A DNA stretch of 64,000 bases from Halococcus agarilyticus (lineage in GTDB: Archaea > Halobacteriota > Halobacteria > Halobacteriales > Halococcaceae), in assembly GCF_000334895.1 (NCBI RefSeq), contig NZ_BAFM01000004.1, positions 124,001-188,000 of the forward strand. The letters are read 5' to 3'. Each line of letters starts with the position of its first letter. The stretch's first letter is position 1. The position numbers and the translations under genes were made by a program. The notes beneath the pieces are model-generated. The model saw only the letters and a list, made by a program, of their open reading frames with translations, searched no databases and was not told the origin of the DNA. Shown one piece after another: positions 33,019 through 42,353 of the stretch.

Positions 33019-34959
33019 ATGTCCGATCCCGACGACGTGCTCGAAGCCCTCGCCAGCCTCCCGAGCTTCCACCACCCGACCGCCACCGAGGACGGCGATC
33101 GGGTCGCGTTCTACTACGACGAATCGGGCCGCAACGAGCTCCACGTGCTCGACGTCGAGTCCGGCGAACACCGCCAAGTCAGCCACGGCGAAGTCCCCCG
33201 AAACGCCCGGTGGGGCGTCGAGTGGAGCGCCGACGGCGACCGGGTGTTCTTCCACGTAGACGAGGACGGCAACGAGCAAAACGACGTTCACGCCATCGGC
33301 GTGGATGGACCCACCGCGGGCGAAACCGAACCCGTCGTCGAGATGAATGGTCAAGTATCCCTCGCCGATGTCGGCGACGACGGCGACACGCTCCTCTTGG
33401 GGTCGACCCGTGACGGCCAGATGAATCTCTATCGTCACGATCTCGCGACCGACGAAACCGAGAAGATCACCGACTACGAGCGCGCGGCCGTCGGCGGCGT
33501 GCTCTCGCCCGACTGCGAGCGGATCGCCTACGCGACCAACGAATCCGACGACTTCGACAACATGGACGCCTACGTCGCCGAGGCCGACGGGTCGAACCCC
33601 CGAAATCTGGAAATCGGCGAGACGGGCGCGGAGTCCGCCCCCGCCGACTGGGGCCCCGACGGCGAACGTCTGCTCGTCTCCGACAACACCGAGGACGTGG
33701 GTCGGTGTGGCGTGTACCACGTTGCGAACGACAACGTGACCTGGTACGGCGATCTCGACGCGGAGGAGTCGCCGGTCGGCTTCCTGCCCGACGGCGAGCG
33801 TTTCCTCGCGCTCCGAACGCACGAAGCGGCGATCATGCCCCTCGTGTACGACTGCGAGACCGGCGAGGCGCGCGAACTCGATCTCCCCGAGGGCGTCGCG
33901 ACGTTCCCCGGCGAGGCGGTGCTCGACGACGATCGGGTGCTCGTGAGCCACACCACACCCGACCGGCGGCCCGAGCTGCTCGCGTACGACCTCGCGACCG
34001 ACGAGCACGAGACGCTCCTCGACGCGGAGTACGGTGGGTTCGATCCCGGGAGCTTCGCCGACGCCGAGTACTTCACGTTCGAGAGCGACGGTGCGGCCGA
34101 GAGCGGCCCCGCGACGGCGTGGACCGACGACAACGAAACCCTGGAGATCGGCGCGCTGCTGTACGACTCGGGCGAACGTCCGTCACCACCGTCGGACCAC
34201 AGGTCCGACGAGGATCGCAGTGCTTCGCACGGCTCACCACTGATCGTCAACCCCCACGGCGGGCCGCGCGCGGCGGATTACCGGTTGTTCGATCTCTACA
34301 CCCAGTTCCTCGTCCGGCGGGGTTACAGCGTGTTGAAGGTCAACTATCGCGGGTCGACCGGCCACGGCCGCGCGTTCGTCCGCGAGCTCTACGACGACTG
34401 GGGCGGTGGCGAACAGGCCGACATCGCGAAAGCGGTACGCCTGGTCTCCGAGTACGACTGGATCGACGACGACCGAATCGGGGTCTTCGGTGGCTCCTAC
34501 GGCGGCTACAGCGCGTACTGCCAGATGACGCTGTACGCCGACCTCTACGACGCGGGCATCGCGTGGATCGGACTCACCGATCTGGCGGACATGTACGAGA
34601 ACACGATGCCGCACTTCCGGACCGAGCTGATGGAGAAGAACCTCGGCACGCCCGAAGAGAGTCCCGATCTCTACGACGAGCGCAGCCCCGTCAACTACGT
34701 CGACGAGGTCTCGGCCCCGCTCCTCATGGTCCACGGCGTCAACGACCGTCGTGTGCCGGTCTCCCAGGCCCGCATCTTCCGCGACGCACTCGACGACCAC
34801 GGCTACGCCGAGGGCGAGGACGGCGACTACGAGTACGTCGAGCTCGGCGAGGAGGGCCACGCTTCCTCGGACATCGACCAGAAGATCCGCTTCTTCCACG
34901 TGCTCGACGACTTCCTCGATCGACGGCTCGGTGGGGGCGACGAGGGAACGGCCGACTGA
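33019..34959 (+). CDS. S9-family prolyl oligopeptidase / acylaminoacyl-peptidase
   Basis: A 646-residue serine peptidase. The first 380 residues form a beta-propeller with repeated WD-like segments such as RWGVEWSADGDRVFF. The C-terminal alpha/beta hydrolase carries the nucleophile Ser493 in FGGSYGGYSAY, Asp576 in HGVNDRRVP and His614 in EEGHASS, preceded by NPHGGPRAADYR. There is no signal peptide, so it cleaves peptides in the cytoplasm. A Pro/Ser-rich insertion (about 390-408) between propeller and hydrolase looks variable. Confidence 0.92.
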   Translation: MSDPDDVLEALASLPSFHHPTATEDGDRVAFYYDESGRNELHVLDVESGEHRQVSHGEVPRNARWGVEWSADGDRVFFHVDEDGNEQNDVHAIGVDGPTAGETEPVVEMNGQVSLADVGDDGDTLLLGSTRDGQMNLYRHDLATDETEKITDYERAAVGGVLSPDCERIAYATNESDDFDNMDAYVAEADGSNPRNLEIGETGAESAPADWGPDGERLLVSDNTEDVGRCGVYHVANDNVTWYGDLDAEESPVGFLPDGERFLALRTHEAAIMPLVYDCETGEARELDLPEGVATFPGEAVLDDDRVLVSHTTPDRRPELLAYDLATDEHETLLDAEYGGFDPGSFADAEYFTFESDGAAESGPATAWTDDNETLEIGALLYDSGERPSPPSDHRSDEDRSASHGSPLIVNPHGGPRAADYRLFDLYTQFLVRRGYSVLKVNYRGSTGHGRAFVRELYDDWGGGEQADIAKAVRLVSEYDWIDDDRIGVFGGSYGGYSAYCQMTLYADLYDAGIAWIGLTDLADMYENTMPHFRTELMEKNLGTPEESPDLYDERSPVNYVDEVSAPLLMVHGVNDRRVPVSQARIFRDALDDHGYAEGEDGDYEYVELGEEGHASSDIDQKIRFFHVLDDFLDRRLGGGDEGTAD

Positions 34960-35087
34960 CGCCCGTCGATTTCGGAGCGAGTCAGTCGGACCGCGAGCCG
35001 GGCGGTCGACGCTCGGGACGATGTTTCGCGGTGGTGTGTCGTGCGCGGGAGCGGTACGTTCAATCGGCTGCCGGCCGAGTCGATCCC

Positions 35088-36068
35088 ATGAGCGACGAAC
35101 CGATCGGGGACGCCGCCGCGCGCCGTGGCCTCGCCCTCGGTGCGTTCGGCGTCGACGCCCACGACCTCCGGACGGACTACCAGTACCGCGAGACGCTGCG
35201 CCGCGAGTTCAGGACCATCACCCCGGGGAACGCGCTGAAGATGGGCCCGCTCCGCCCGTCACCGCACGCGTTCGACTTCGCGGACGCCGACGCCATCGTC
35301 TCGTTCGGCCGCGAACACGACATGCGGGTTCGCGGCCACACGCTGGCGTGGCACGAGGCGGTTCCCGAGTGGTTCCAGCCGTGGGAGTACGACGACGAGC
35401 AAGTGCGAAACCTGCTCCGTGATCACGTCAGGACCGTGGTGAGCCGCTACCGCGGTCGCATCGACACGTGGGACGTGGTGAACGAAGCGGTCGCCGACGA
35501 CGGGTCACTCCGCCGGACGGCGTGGTACGACGCGCTCGGCGAGGCGTACGTCGACCGGGCGTTCGAGTGGGCGCACGAGGCCGACCCCGACGCCGCGCTC
35601 TACTACAACGACTACGGGGCCGAAGCGCCCGGCGCGAAGGCCGACGGCGTCTACGACCTCGTCGCGGGGCTCGTCGACCGGGGCGTGCCGATCGACGGCG
35701 TGGGACTCCAGCTCCACGCGCTCGACGCCTGGCCCGATCCCGACGACGTGGCGACCACGATCGAGCGGTTCCACGATCTCGGGCTCGCGGTCCAGATCAC
35801 CGAGATGGACGTCGCCTTCCCCCGCGACGCGGTGCCGGACGACCCCCTCGCGGTCCAGGCCGAGTACTACCGCGACGTGGTCGAGGTCTGCCTGGCGACC
35901 GGCGTCGACGCGCTCCTCACGTGTGGCGTCCACGACGACAGCTCGTGGCTCCGCTTTTTCGAGGACTTCCCCGAGCGGTTCACCGGCGATCCGTTGCTGT
36001 TCGACGACTGGTATCAGCCCAAACCGGCCTACCACGCGGTCCACGAAGCACTCTCCATCGACGACTGA
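35088..36068 (+). CDS. GH10 family endo-1,4-beta-xylanase, cytoplasmic
   Basis: A 326-residue glycoside hydrolase of family 10. RGHTLAWHEAVPEW, the acid/base Glu133 in TWDVVNEAV and the nucleophile Glu239 in QITEMDVAF are the hallmarks. Near the start TITPGNALKMGPL replaces the usual TxENxMKW. No Sec or Tat signal is present and no carbohydrate-binding module follows, so it should act inside the cell on imported xylo-oligosaccharides or a related substrate. No sugar transporter or other xylan gene is next to it. Confidence 0.9.
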   Translation: MSDEPIGDAAARRGLALGAFGVDAHDLRTDYQYRETLRREFRTITPGNALKMGPLRPSPHAFDFADADAIVSFGREHDMRVRGHTLAWHEAVPEWFQPWEYDDEQVRNLLRDHVRTVVSRYRGRIDTWDVVNEAVADDGSLRRTAWYDALGEAYVDRAFEWAHEADPDAALYYNDYGAEAPGAKADGVYDLVAGLVDRGVPIDGVGLQLHALDAWPDPDDVATTIERFHDLGLAVQITEMDVAFPRDAVPDDPLAVQAEYYRDVVEVCLATGVDALLTCGVHDDSSWLRFFEDFPERFTGDPLLFDDWYQPKPAYHAVHEALSIDD

Positions 36069-36145
36069 TCGGTGACGGCGACTGCCGAACGCTCGACTCT
36101 CTCGTGGAATCGGGAGCCTCGCTCGCGAGCGTGGGGGACTGACCG

Positions 36146-36979
36146 CTACCCCCGACCGGTCGTCCGCTTCGTCGCCTGCAGCGAGAACGTCAGCGGTAGC
36201 TCCACGGATACGTCGTCGGGGAGCCACCACCGCCCCTCGTCGTCCTCGCTCATCCCCTCGTACATCCGCCACGTCGCCCACGGGAACTCGTGGAGGGACT
36301 CGATCCGGAGGCCACGCTCCGCGAGTGCAGTCACGATCTCGCCAAGCGAGTGGGCGAACTCGTACTGTTCGGTGTGCTCGAACTCGGCATCGAGGTCGGC
36401 GTAGCTTCCCTGAGCGTCGAACATCATCGGTTCGTCGGCGAAGTACGGATGGGCGAGCTCGGCGGTATCGTCGCCGACGTTCTCGAAGACACCGGCGACG
36501 GGGTGGTTCTCGACGATGTAGAACGTCCCGCCCTCACGGAGATGGCGAGCCACGGTGGCCGCCCACGCGTCGGGATCCGAGAGCCAGGCGAGCACGCCGT
36601 AGGAGGTGTAGACGACGTCGAACGAGCGGTCGAGGTCCAGATCGAGCACGTCCGCTTCGACGAACGCCGCCGTGTCGCCGAGCCCCGCCTCCGCCGCGAG
36701 ATCGCGGGCCTGCTCGATCGCCACCGACGAGAAATCGACGCCGACCACCTCGTTCGCACCCGCACGGGCGAGCGAGAGCGTATCCAGCCCGAAGTGACAC
36801 TGGAGGTGGAGGATCGTTGGAGATTCGCGCTCCACGAACGGGGCGAACTCCTCGCGTTCGAGGGGGTAGAGACTCGATTCCCCGGCCAGAAACCCCTCGA
36901 CGTCGTAGAAATCGGTGTCGGGGTGGCGGGCCGCGCGCTCGTCCCAGTTCCGACGATTCGTCGCGACGTACTCGTCCAT
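36146..36979 (-). CDS. class I SAM-dependent methyltransferase
   Basis: A 277-residue methyltransferase. ILHLQCHFGLDTLSLARAG is a variant motif I in which His/Cys replace the usual Gly-rich opening, followed by VVGVDFSSVAIEQAR and the acidic DVVYTSYGVLAWL. The C-terminal part has an unusual aromatic-rich segment (EFPWATWRMYEGM). The substrate is unknown. Such proteins are often annotated as methyltransferase type 11. Confidence 0.8.
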   Translation of the reverse strand: MDEYVATNRRNWDERAARHPDTDFYDVEGFLAGESSLYPLEREEFAPFVERESPTILHLQCHFGLDTLSLARAGANEVVGVDFSSVAIEQARDLAAEAGLGDTAAFVEADVLDLDLDRSFDVVYTSYGVLAWLSDPDAWAATVARHLREGGTFYIVENHPVAGVFENVGDDTAELAHPYFADEPMMFDAQGSYADLDAEFEHTEQYEFAHSLGEIVTALAERGLRIESLHEFPWATWRMYEGMSEDDEGRWWLPDDVSVELPLTFSLQATKRTTGRG

Positions 36980-37161
36980 ATGGTGTCATTGTTTGTCCGT
37001 TCAAAATCGGTTACGGCCCGCTACAACAGAGATGGCCAGATTCGGCGTGGAGAGTAAGCCTCGAGACTGCTTCGGTACGCCACAACGGGTTCTGCAGTCG
37101 TTCGTCCGATCGACGATCACCTGGCCGGAGTTACTAACTCGACCAGCGATTATGCGCAAAG

Positions 37162-37168
37162 TTATTAT
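37162..37168 (+). promoter_or_regulatory. TATA box of the cbiMNQO operon
   Basis: TTATTAT lies 27-33 nt upstream of the ATG at 37195. I found no cobalamin-riboswitch-like fold or nickel-operator palindrome in the 215-bp gap before it. Confidence 0.5.
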
Positions 37169-37194
37169 CCTAGCATTCCAGATTAACATCCTGT

Positions 37195-37875
37195 ATGGCA
37201 CACATCCATCTCGGCGAAGGCTCGTTCCCCCTGTGGGCGCTCGTCCTCTGGACCGTCCTCGGAATCGCGTTGCTGGGGACCGTCACGTACCGCGTCCGCA
37301 AGGGCGGCATCAAGACCAACCAGATCGCGCTCGCCGGCATCGGTGCGGCGGCGAGTTTCGCGGTCTTCCAGCTCAACATCCCGGTGTGGGGCGGCGTCCA
37401 CATGAACCTCACCGGCCTCGTCGGCATCCTTGCCGGGCCACTGCTGGGCACACTCATCGCGCTCGTGGTCAACATCTTCTCGGCGGCGCTCGGCCACGGC
37501 GCAGTCGGTTTGCTCGGCGCGAACGTTCTCGTCAACGCCAGCGAAGCCATCGTCGCCTACTACGCCTTCCGAACCCTGCTGCGCATGGACTGGGACGTCT
37601 TCCCCGCGAGCGCGAGCGCAGCTACCATCGGACTTTCGACGGGCGCGATCCTCATGGGTGCGATCATCGTGATCAGCGGCGTCAACGGCAGCGCACTGCC
37701 CCGCTCCGATCTCACCATCGCCGTCGCCGGCATGGTCGGGATCAACCTCGGCGTCGCCGTCGTCGAAGGTCTCCTGACGGGGTTCATCGTCCAGTTCCTC
37801 GCGTCGGTTCGCCCCGATCTCGTTCCGGGCGCGACCCGCGACGGGCGCGAAACCCCCGCGAGGGTGGGTGCCTGA
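37195..37875 (+). CDS. cbiM: CbiM/NikM substrate-binding membrane subunit of an ECF metal importer
   Basis: A 226-residue protein with six to seven membrane helices. The N-terminus MAHIHLGEGSFP supplies the His near the amino terminus that in CbiM/NikM folds into the membrane to bind Co(II) or Ni(II). PVWGGVHMNLTGLVGILAGP is the second conserved segment with a metal-binding His. It is first in a four-gene operon (M, N, Q, O) with overlapping or near-touching starts. Cobalt and nickel cannot be told apart by eye. Confidence 0.9.
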   Translation: MAHIHLGEGSFPLWALVLWTVLGIALLGTVTYRVRKGGIKTNQIALAGIGAAASFAVFQLNIPVWGGVHMNLTGLVGILAGPLLGTLIALVVNIFSAALGHGAVGLLGANVLVNASEAIVAYYAFRTLLRMDWDVFPASASAATIGLSTGAILMGAIIVISGVNGSALPRSDLTIAVAGMVGINLGVAVVEGLLTGFIVQFLASVRPDLVPGATRDGRETPARVGA

Positions 37876-38204
37876 TGCAGCGCTGGAAGCAGTACGGCGG
37901 GCTCGCGGGACTGCTCGCGGTCTGCCTGGCCGCGGGTCTCTACGGGTTCACCGCCACCGGCGGCGCGCTCCCCTACGCCAAGCGGTTCGCGACCGCACTC
38001 CAGCAGGGCGCACGCGAGGGCAGCGGTCCGCTCGTCGACCTCGGACGGGGCATCGTTATCGCCGGCCCCATTCGCAAGGGTGGGCTCGTCATGGAGTATG
38101 CCGCGCTCGTGATGTTGTTCGCCGGTGTCGGGATCGGTTTGTACGTCTACGCCACACGCCGCACCGACGAAAACGATCAGGACACCGATCGGGATATCCT
38201 CTGA
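37875..38204 (+). CDS. cbiN: CbiN-like small membrane subunit
   Basis: A 109-residue protein with two membrane helices (about 9-28 and 72-93) and an external loop of some 40 residues between them, the topology of CbiN/NikN. Its start overlaps the cbiM stop by one base (TGATG). Sequence similarity to bacterial CbiN is weak by eye, so the name rests on topology and position. It should help CbiM load metal. Confidence 0.75.
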   Translation: MQRWKQYGGLAGLLAVCLAAGLYGFTATGGALPYAKRFATALQQGAREGSGPLVDLGRGIVIAGPIRKGGLVMEYAALVMLFAGVGIGLYVYATRRTDENDQDTDRDIL

Positions 38205-38211
38205 TCCCGGA

Positions 38212-39027
38212 ATGACGACGCTCTCGAACCACGTTCCGGACCCGCGGCTCATCACCGCCTACGCCGAGCACCGCGACGGGCCGCTCCACCGCGTGAACCC
38301 CTGGACGAAGCTCGGCGTCGTCGGCACCCTCGTCCTCGCGGTTACCGTCGTCGACGCGCTCGCGGTTCTCGCGGGACTGTACGCCGCGACACTCGCCGTC
38401 TACGGCATCGCCGGACTTCCGTATCGTCGACTGATCTCCTGGTACTCGCTGCCGATGCTGTTCCTCGTCTCGGTCGCCGGGCCGCTCGCCTTCCTCGAAC
38501 CAGGGACGCCGATCCTCGGCGCGCTCGCAACGCCGGTTGGAGAGGTGTCGATCACGTGGCAGGGTGCGGCGGTGTTCGCCGAGCTGGCCTGCCGGTCGCT
38601 CACGGTCGTCACGTTCGCGCTCACGGCCTCGATGACCACGAAGTACAACGACATCGCGTACCTGCTCGGGCGAGTCTTCCCAGCGCCGATCGATCAGGTC
38701 GCGCTGTTGACCTACCGGTTCACGTTCGTCATGCTCGAAACCCTCGAAGACCTCGTGAAGAGCTCGCTCGCACGCGGAGCGAACCTGAACGAGTTCTGGG
38801 CCAACAGGCGACTGTACGCACGGATCCTCGGTATGACGATGCTGACCGCGATCGAGCGGTCCGAGCGACTCGTCACATCGATGGAGGCGCGCGGGTACGA
38901 CGGCGACATCACCGTCTACGGCGATGTCCACCGGCCGCCAGCACACGAGACGGCGGCGGTCGTCGTCATGCTCGCTGTCGTCGTCGCGTACGCGCTCGTG
39001 ATCGCCTACGGGGTGACGCCGATATGA
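38212..39027 (+). CDS. cbiQ: CbiQ/EcfT energy-coupling membrane subunit
   Basis: A 271-residue protein of the EcfT/CbiQ family. Hydrophobic segments at the start and end flank a cytoplasmic helical region with the coupling motif ERSERLVTSMEARGYDG, the Ala-Arg-Gly signature of T components. LHRVNPWTKLGVVG is the typical N-terminal segment. It links the metal-binding M/N part to the ATPase. It starts 7 nt after cbiN and overlaps cbiO by 4 nt. Confidence 0.92.
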   Translation: MTTLSNHVPDPRLITAYAEHRDGPLHRVNPWTKLGVVGTLVLAVTVVDALAVLAGLYAATLAVYGIAGLPYRRLISWYSLPMLFLVSVAGPLAFLEPGTPILGALATPVGEVSITWQGAAVFAELACRSLTVVTFALTASMTTKYNDIAYLLGRVFPAPIDQVALLTYRFTFVMLETLEDLVKSSLARGANLNEFWANRRLYARILGMTMLTAIERSERLVTSMEARGYDGDITVYGDVHRPPAHETAAVVVMLAVVVAYALVIAYGVTPI

Positions 39028-39902
39028 TCGACGGGGATGGCCCTGGAGGGAGCGACGGCGCGACCGAGCCACTCGTCTCCCTCCGTTGTGACTCACATAC
39101 CTATCCCGACGGCACTGTCGGGATGCACGACGTCGCGTTCAGCGTTCACGCCGACGAGGTCGTCGCGTTGATCGGCGGGAACGGTGCGGGAAAGTCCACG
39201 CTGCTCGAACACCTCAATGCGACGCTCACCCCCGACGAGGGCGAACTCCATGTGACCGGCCGGCGCGTCACCGACGAGAACAGGGCTCACGCTCGCCGGG
39301 AGGTCGGGTTCGTCTTCCAGGACGCCGACACGCAACTGGTCGCGCCCACGGTCGTGGACGACGTGATGTTCGGGCTCCGGAACGACGGTGTGCCGGCCGA
39401 GGAGGCCCGCGAACGCGCCGAAGCCGCGCTCGAAACCGTCGACGCGCTCCACTTGCGGGATCGGATTCCGCACTATCTGAGCGGGGGAGAAAAGCGCCTC
39501 GTCGGCCTCGCAGGCGTGCTGGTGCTCGAACCGAGTGTGATCGTGCTCGACGAGCCGCTGGCCGGGCTCGATCCCCAGCGATCCCGCCTGGTCGCCGACC
39601 GGATCGAGCGCATCCACGAGGCGGGGATCAGCGTCGTGCTCTCGACGCACGATCTCGACTTCGCGGCGGAGATCGCCGACCGGATCTGCGTGATGTGTGA
39701 GGGAAACGTCGTCGGACGCGGGCCGCCGCGCGAGGTGTTCTACGACGACGAGCTCCTCGCACGCTCGAACCTGCACCCGCCGACGGCCGTCCGCGTCGCT
39801 CGGGAGACGCACCTTCCCACCGGTTCACACCCAGTGACCAGAAACGAACTCGCCCATCTCATCGACGCCCGCGCGGCCGATACGCCGCGCTCGTCCGGAT
39901 GA
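39024..39902 (+). CDS. cbiO: CbiO/EcfA ATPase subunit
   Basis: A 292-residue ABC ATPase powering the metal importer. The Walker A loop is LIGGNGAGKSTLLEHL, the signature YLSGGEKRLVGLAG, Walker B SVIVLDEPLAGLD, and the switch His is in VLSTHDLDFA. VGFVFQDADTQLVAPTV is the Q-loop region typical of ECF ATPases. About 50 residues at the C-terminus after the ATPase core are variable. It overlaps cbiQ (ATGA) and ends the operon. Confidence 0.94.
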   Translation: MIDGDGPGGSDGATEPLVSLRCDSHTYPDGTVGMHDVAFSVHADEVVALIGGNGAGKSTLLEHLNATLTPDEGELHVTGRRVTDENRAHARREVGFVFQDADTQLVAPTVVDDVMFGLRNDGVPAEEARERAEAALETVDALHLRDRIPHYLSGGEKRLVGLAGVLVLEPSVIVLDEPLAGLDPQRSRLVADRIERIHEAGISVVLSTHDLDFAAEIADRICVMCEGNVVGRGPPREVFYDDELLARSNLHPPTAVRVARETHLPTGSHPVTRNELAHLIDARAADTPRSSG

Positions 39903-40098
39903 GATGTGGCCCAGTGGGAAGACGGTCAGCGTGTAATGATCTACCTGCACCAGCGAACGTGTCGTCACTGATGTCCGAGGGCAACCGACAACTTTCGTGG
40001 GCACTCCTTTCGATACCATCCGACCGTCGCCCACAACAATAGGAGTATGTTGCTGGTTTCGGGCGGGTGATACCGCTGCCCACGAGTGTTGTATGGGG

Positions 40099-41547
40099 AT
40101 GAGTGACGCACAACAGCCGGACGACACGACGGCTCACACGGAGCACGAACACCACGACACCGAGGGGCCGGGCTACGCGACGCCCCAGGCCGCGATCGAG
40201 GAGTCCGAGCCCGAGGAGGTCGCCTACGTGATGGGGCTCTATGTGGGAACGGACGTCGACGCGCCCGACTTCCTCGGGGTGGTCGATGTCGATCCCGATT
40301 CGGACACCTACACCGAGATCGTCGACCGGGTCGAGATGCCGAACCGGGGCGACGAGCTGCATCACTTCGGCTGGAACGCCTGCTCGTCGTCGTGCCACAT
40401 GGACGGCCTCGAACGACGCCATCTCGTGATTCCCGGCCAGCGCTCCTCGCGCATCCACGTCGTCGACACGAAAGACCGGCGCAACCCCGAACTCGAATCG
40501 GTGATCGAACCCGAGGAGGTGTTCGAGCACGATCTCTCCGCACCGCACACTACCCACTGCATCCCCGACGGCCAGATCCTCATCTCGATGCTCGGGGATG
40601 CCGACGGGGACCTTCCTGGGGGGTTCCTCGCGCTCGACGAGAATTTCGAGGTCGACGGCCGGTGGGAGCCACCGGGCGAGATCGAGATGAACTACGACTA
40701 CTGGTATCAGCCCCGGCACAACGTGATGGTCTCCTCGGAGTGGGCCGCGCCGAAGACCTACTATCCGGGGTTCGACTTCGAGGACGTCGAGGCCGGCAAC
40801 TACGGCCAGCGACTCCACGTCTGGGACTGGGAGAACAAGACTGTGGAGCAGACGATCGATCTCGGCGAAGAGGGGCTGATCCCGCTCGAAGTCCGCTTCC
40901 TCCACAGCCCCGAGGCGACCCACGGCTACGTCGGCGCGGCGCTGTCCTCGAACGTGTTCCACTTCCACGAGGCCAGCGAGGCGCGAAGCGCCTCGGAACA
41001 GTCGAGCGGCGATAAGCCGCGAGACGGCGACGAGTGGCGTGCCGAGAGCGTCATCGACGTCGAGGCGCGCGAGCACGACGGCTGGGACATGCCCGTCCCT
41101 GGTCTCGTCACCGATCTCCTCGTGTCGATGGACGACCGCTACCTCTTTTTCTCGAACTGGCTCCACGGCGACGTCCGGATGTACGACATCTCGGACCCGG
41201 CGAACCCCCGGCTCGCCGATCGGATCTGGGCGGGTGGTCACTTCGGCGACCCAGCCCCGGTGCAGGATCGTGAGCTCGCGGGCGGGCCACAGATGCTCCA
41301 GCTCTCACTCGACGGTGAACGCCTCTACTGGACCACCTCGCTGTTTTCGAGCTGGGATAACCAGTTCTACCCCGAGGAGGCAGAACGGGGATCGGTGATG
41401 CTCAAGGCCGACGTCGATCCGCGAAACGGCTCCATGAGCCTCGACGAGGAGTTCCTCGTGGACTTCGGCGACCTTCCCGGTGGTCCAGCGCGCGCCCACG
41501 AGATCCGGTGGCCCGACGGCGACTGCACGAGTGACGTCTGGCAGTAG
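40099..41547 (+). CDS. methanethiol oxidase / selenium-binding protein SBP56 family
   Basis: A 482-residue protein of the SBP56 family, which includes bacterial MtoX and human SELENBP1. These copper-dependent enzymes turn methanethiol and O2 into formaldehyde, H2S and H2O2. Diagnostic segments are LHHFGWNACSSSC, RRHLVIPGQRSSRIHVVD, HTTHCIPDG, YLFFSNWLHGDVRMYD and the C-terminus RAHEIRWPDGDCTSDVW. Several of the conserved His are copper-ligand candidates. There is no signal peptide, unlike the periplasmic Hyphomicrobium enzyme. ATG codons at 40093 and 40099 are both possible. It overlaps the next gene, a ferredoxin, by 17 nt. Confidence 0.87.
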   Translation: MSDAQQPDDTTAHTEHEHHDTEGPGYATPQAAIEESEPEEVAYVMGLYVGTDVDAPDFLGVVDVDPDSDTYTEIVDRVEMPNRGDELHHFGWNACSSSCHMDGLERRHLVIPGQRSSRIHVVDTKDRRNPELESVIEPEEVFEHDLSAPHTTHCIPDGQILISMLGDADGDLPGGFLALDENFEVDGRWEPPGEIEMNYDYWYQPRHNVMVSSEWAAPKTYYPGFDFEDVEAGNYGQRLHVWDWENKTVEQTIDLGEEGLIPLEVRFLHSPEATHGYVGAALSSNVFHFHEASEARSASEQSSGDKPRDGDEWRAESVIDVEAREHDGWDMPVPGLVTDLLVSMDDRYLFFSNWLHGDVRMYDISDPANPRLADRIWAGGHFGDPAPVQDRELAGGPQMLQLSLDGERLYWTTSLFSSWDNQFYPEEAERGSVMLKADVDPRNGSMSLDEEFLVDFGDLPGGPARAHEIRWPDGDCTSDVWQ

Positions 41548-41863
41548 CGCACACGACGTCGCTCTCGAATGGCCCGACGGCCACGAAGAACGGGTGTCGG
41601 TCGCTGAGGACGAGCCGATTTTGTCGGCAGCCGAACACGCGGGCGTCGCGCTCCCCTTCGGCTGTCGAACCGGTGCGTGTGCGACCTGCACCGGGAAACT
41701 CCTCGACGGGCGGATCGAACACACCCGTCCACCACGGGCGCTGAAACAGCGCCATCGCGATGCGGGCTACGTCCTGCTCTGTATCGCCGAACCCCGGTCG
41801 GACTGCCGGATCGCGGTCGGGGCCGACATCCAGGCCGAGCTGGTCTCGAACCCGTGGCGGTGA
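41531..41863 (+). CDS. 2Fe-2S plant-type ferredoxin
   Basis: A 110-residue ferredoxin from the GTG at 41531. The cluster motif is PFGCRTGACATCTGKLL with the fourth Cys in YVLLCIAEP, the C-x4-C-x2-C...C pattern of plant-type [2Fe-2S] proteins. It lacks the long insert of the major halobacterial ferredoxin. The GTG start lies inside the methanethiol-oxidase gene (17-nt overlap), which implies translational coupling and a functional link, perhaps electron transfer linked to sulfur or C1 oxidation. An ATG at 41480 would give a longer, atypical start. Confidence 0.87.
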   Translation: MTSGSSAHDVALEWPDGHEERVSVAEDEPILSAAEHAGVALPFGCRTGACATCTGKLLDGRIEHTRPPRALKQRHRDAGYVLLCIAEPRSDCRIAVGADIQAELVSNPWR

Positions 41864-41879
41864 ATCGCGGCCGTCCGGT

Positions 41880-42305
41880 TCAGCCGCGAGTGCCGACGTA
41901 CGCGACCGCCGCGCGCCACGGCACCAGCAGCGCGAGCCCGACGCCGAGCGAGACGAGGACGAACGGGATCGGGGACTCGCCGGGGAAGACCGACGTCGTG
42001 CGGAGCGCCTGACCGACCAGCGCCGCCCCGATCCACGCGACCGCGGTCCGGCCGGCTGCGGTCCCGATCGATCGATGGACGACCGGTGTGTACGCACCGA
42101 CGAGGACCGAGACGAGCGCCCAGCCGAGAAAGAACGGGAGCGCGGTGCCGAGCACGCGCGGCGCGTCGGCCACGATATCGTAGCCGTGCTGGAGTTCGCC
42201 GAGGACGACGAACAGGCTGATGAGGAGGAGATCACCGAGTGCCACGCCGAGCGTCCGTGGCGAGAGGGTGATGCGCGCGCGGAGCGACGCGACGGCGCTG
42301 CTCAT
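41880..42305 (-). CDS. DUF3054 membrane protein
   Basis: A 141-residue protein with four hydrophobic helices, including GVALGDLLLISLFVVLGELQ and IPFVLVSLGVGLALLVPWRA, and a conserved-looking PRVLGTALPFFLGWALVS. This is the DUF3054 pattern found in actinobacteria and haloarchaea; no function is known. The ATG at 42305 is preferred over one 45 nt upstream. The stop lies 16 nt from the convergent ferredoxin stop. Confidence 0.8.
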   Translation of the reverse strand: MSSAVASLRARITLSPRTLGVALGDLLLISLFVVLGELQHGYDIVADAPRVLGTALPFFLGWALVSVLVGAYTPVVHRSIGTAAGRTAVAWIGAALVGQALRTTSVFPGESPIPFVLVSLGVGLALLVPWRAAVAYVGTRG

Positions 42306-42353
42306 GCACTCGATTCGAAGTCCGGCAGAATGTATCCGTCGATCAGCCATCGG

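Noticed and set aside
36980-37194. Cobalamin riboswitch upstream of cbiM
   Set aside because: No B12-box-like sequence or multi-stem fold is visible, and such riboswitches are rare in archaea.
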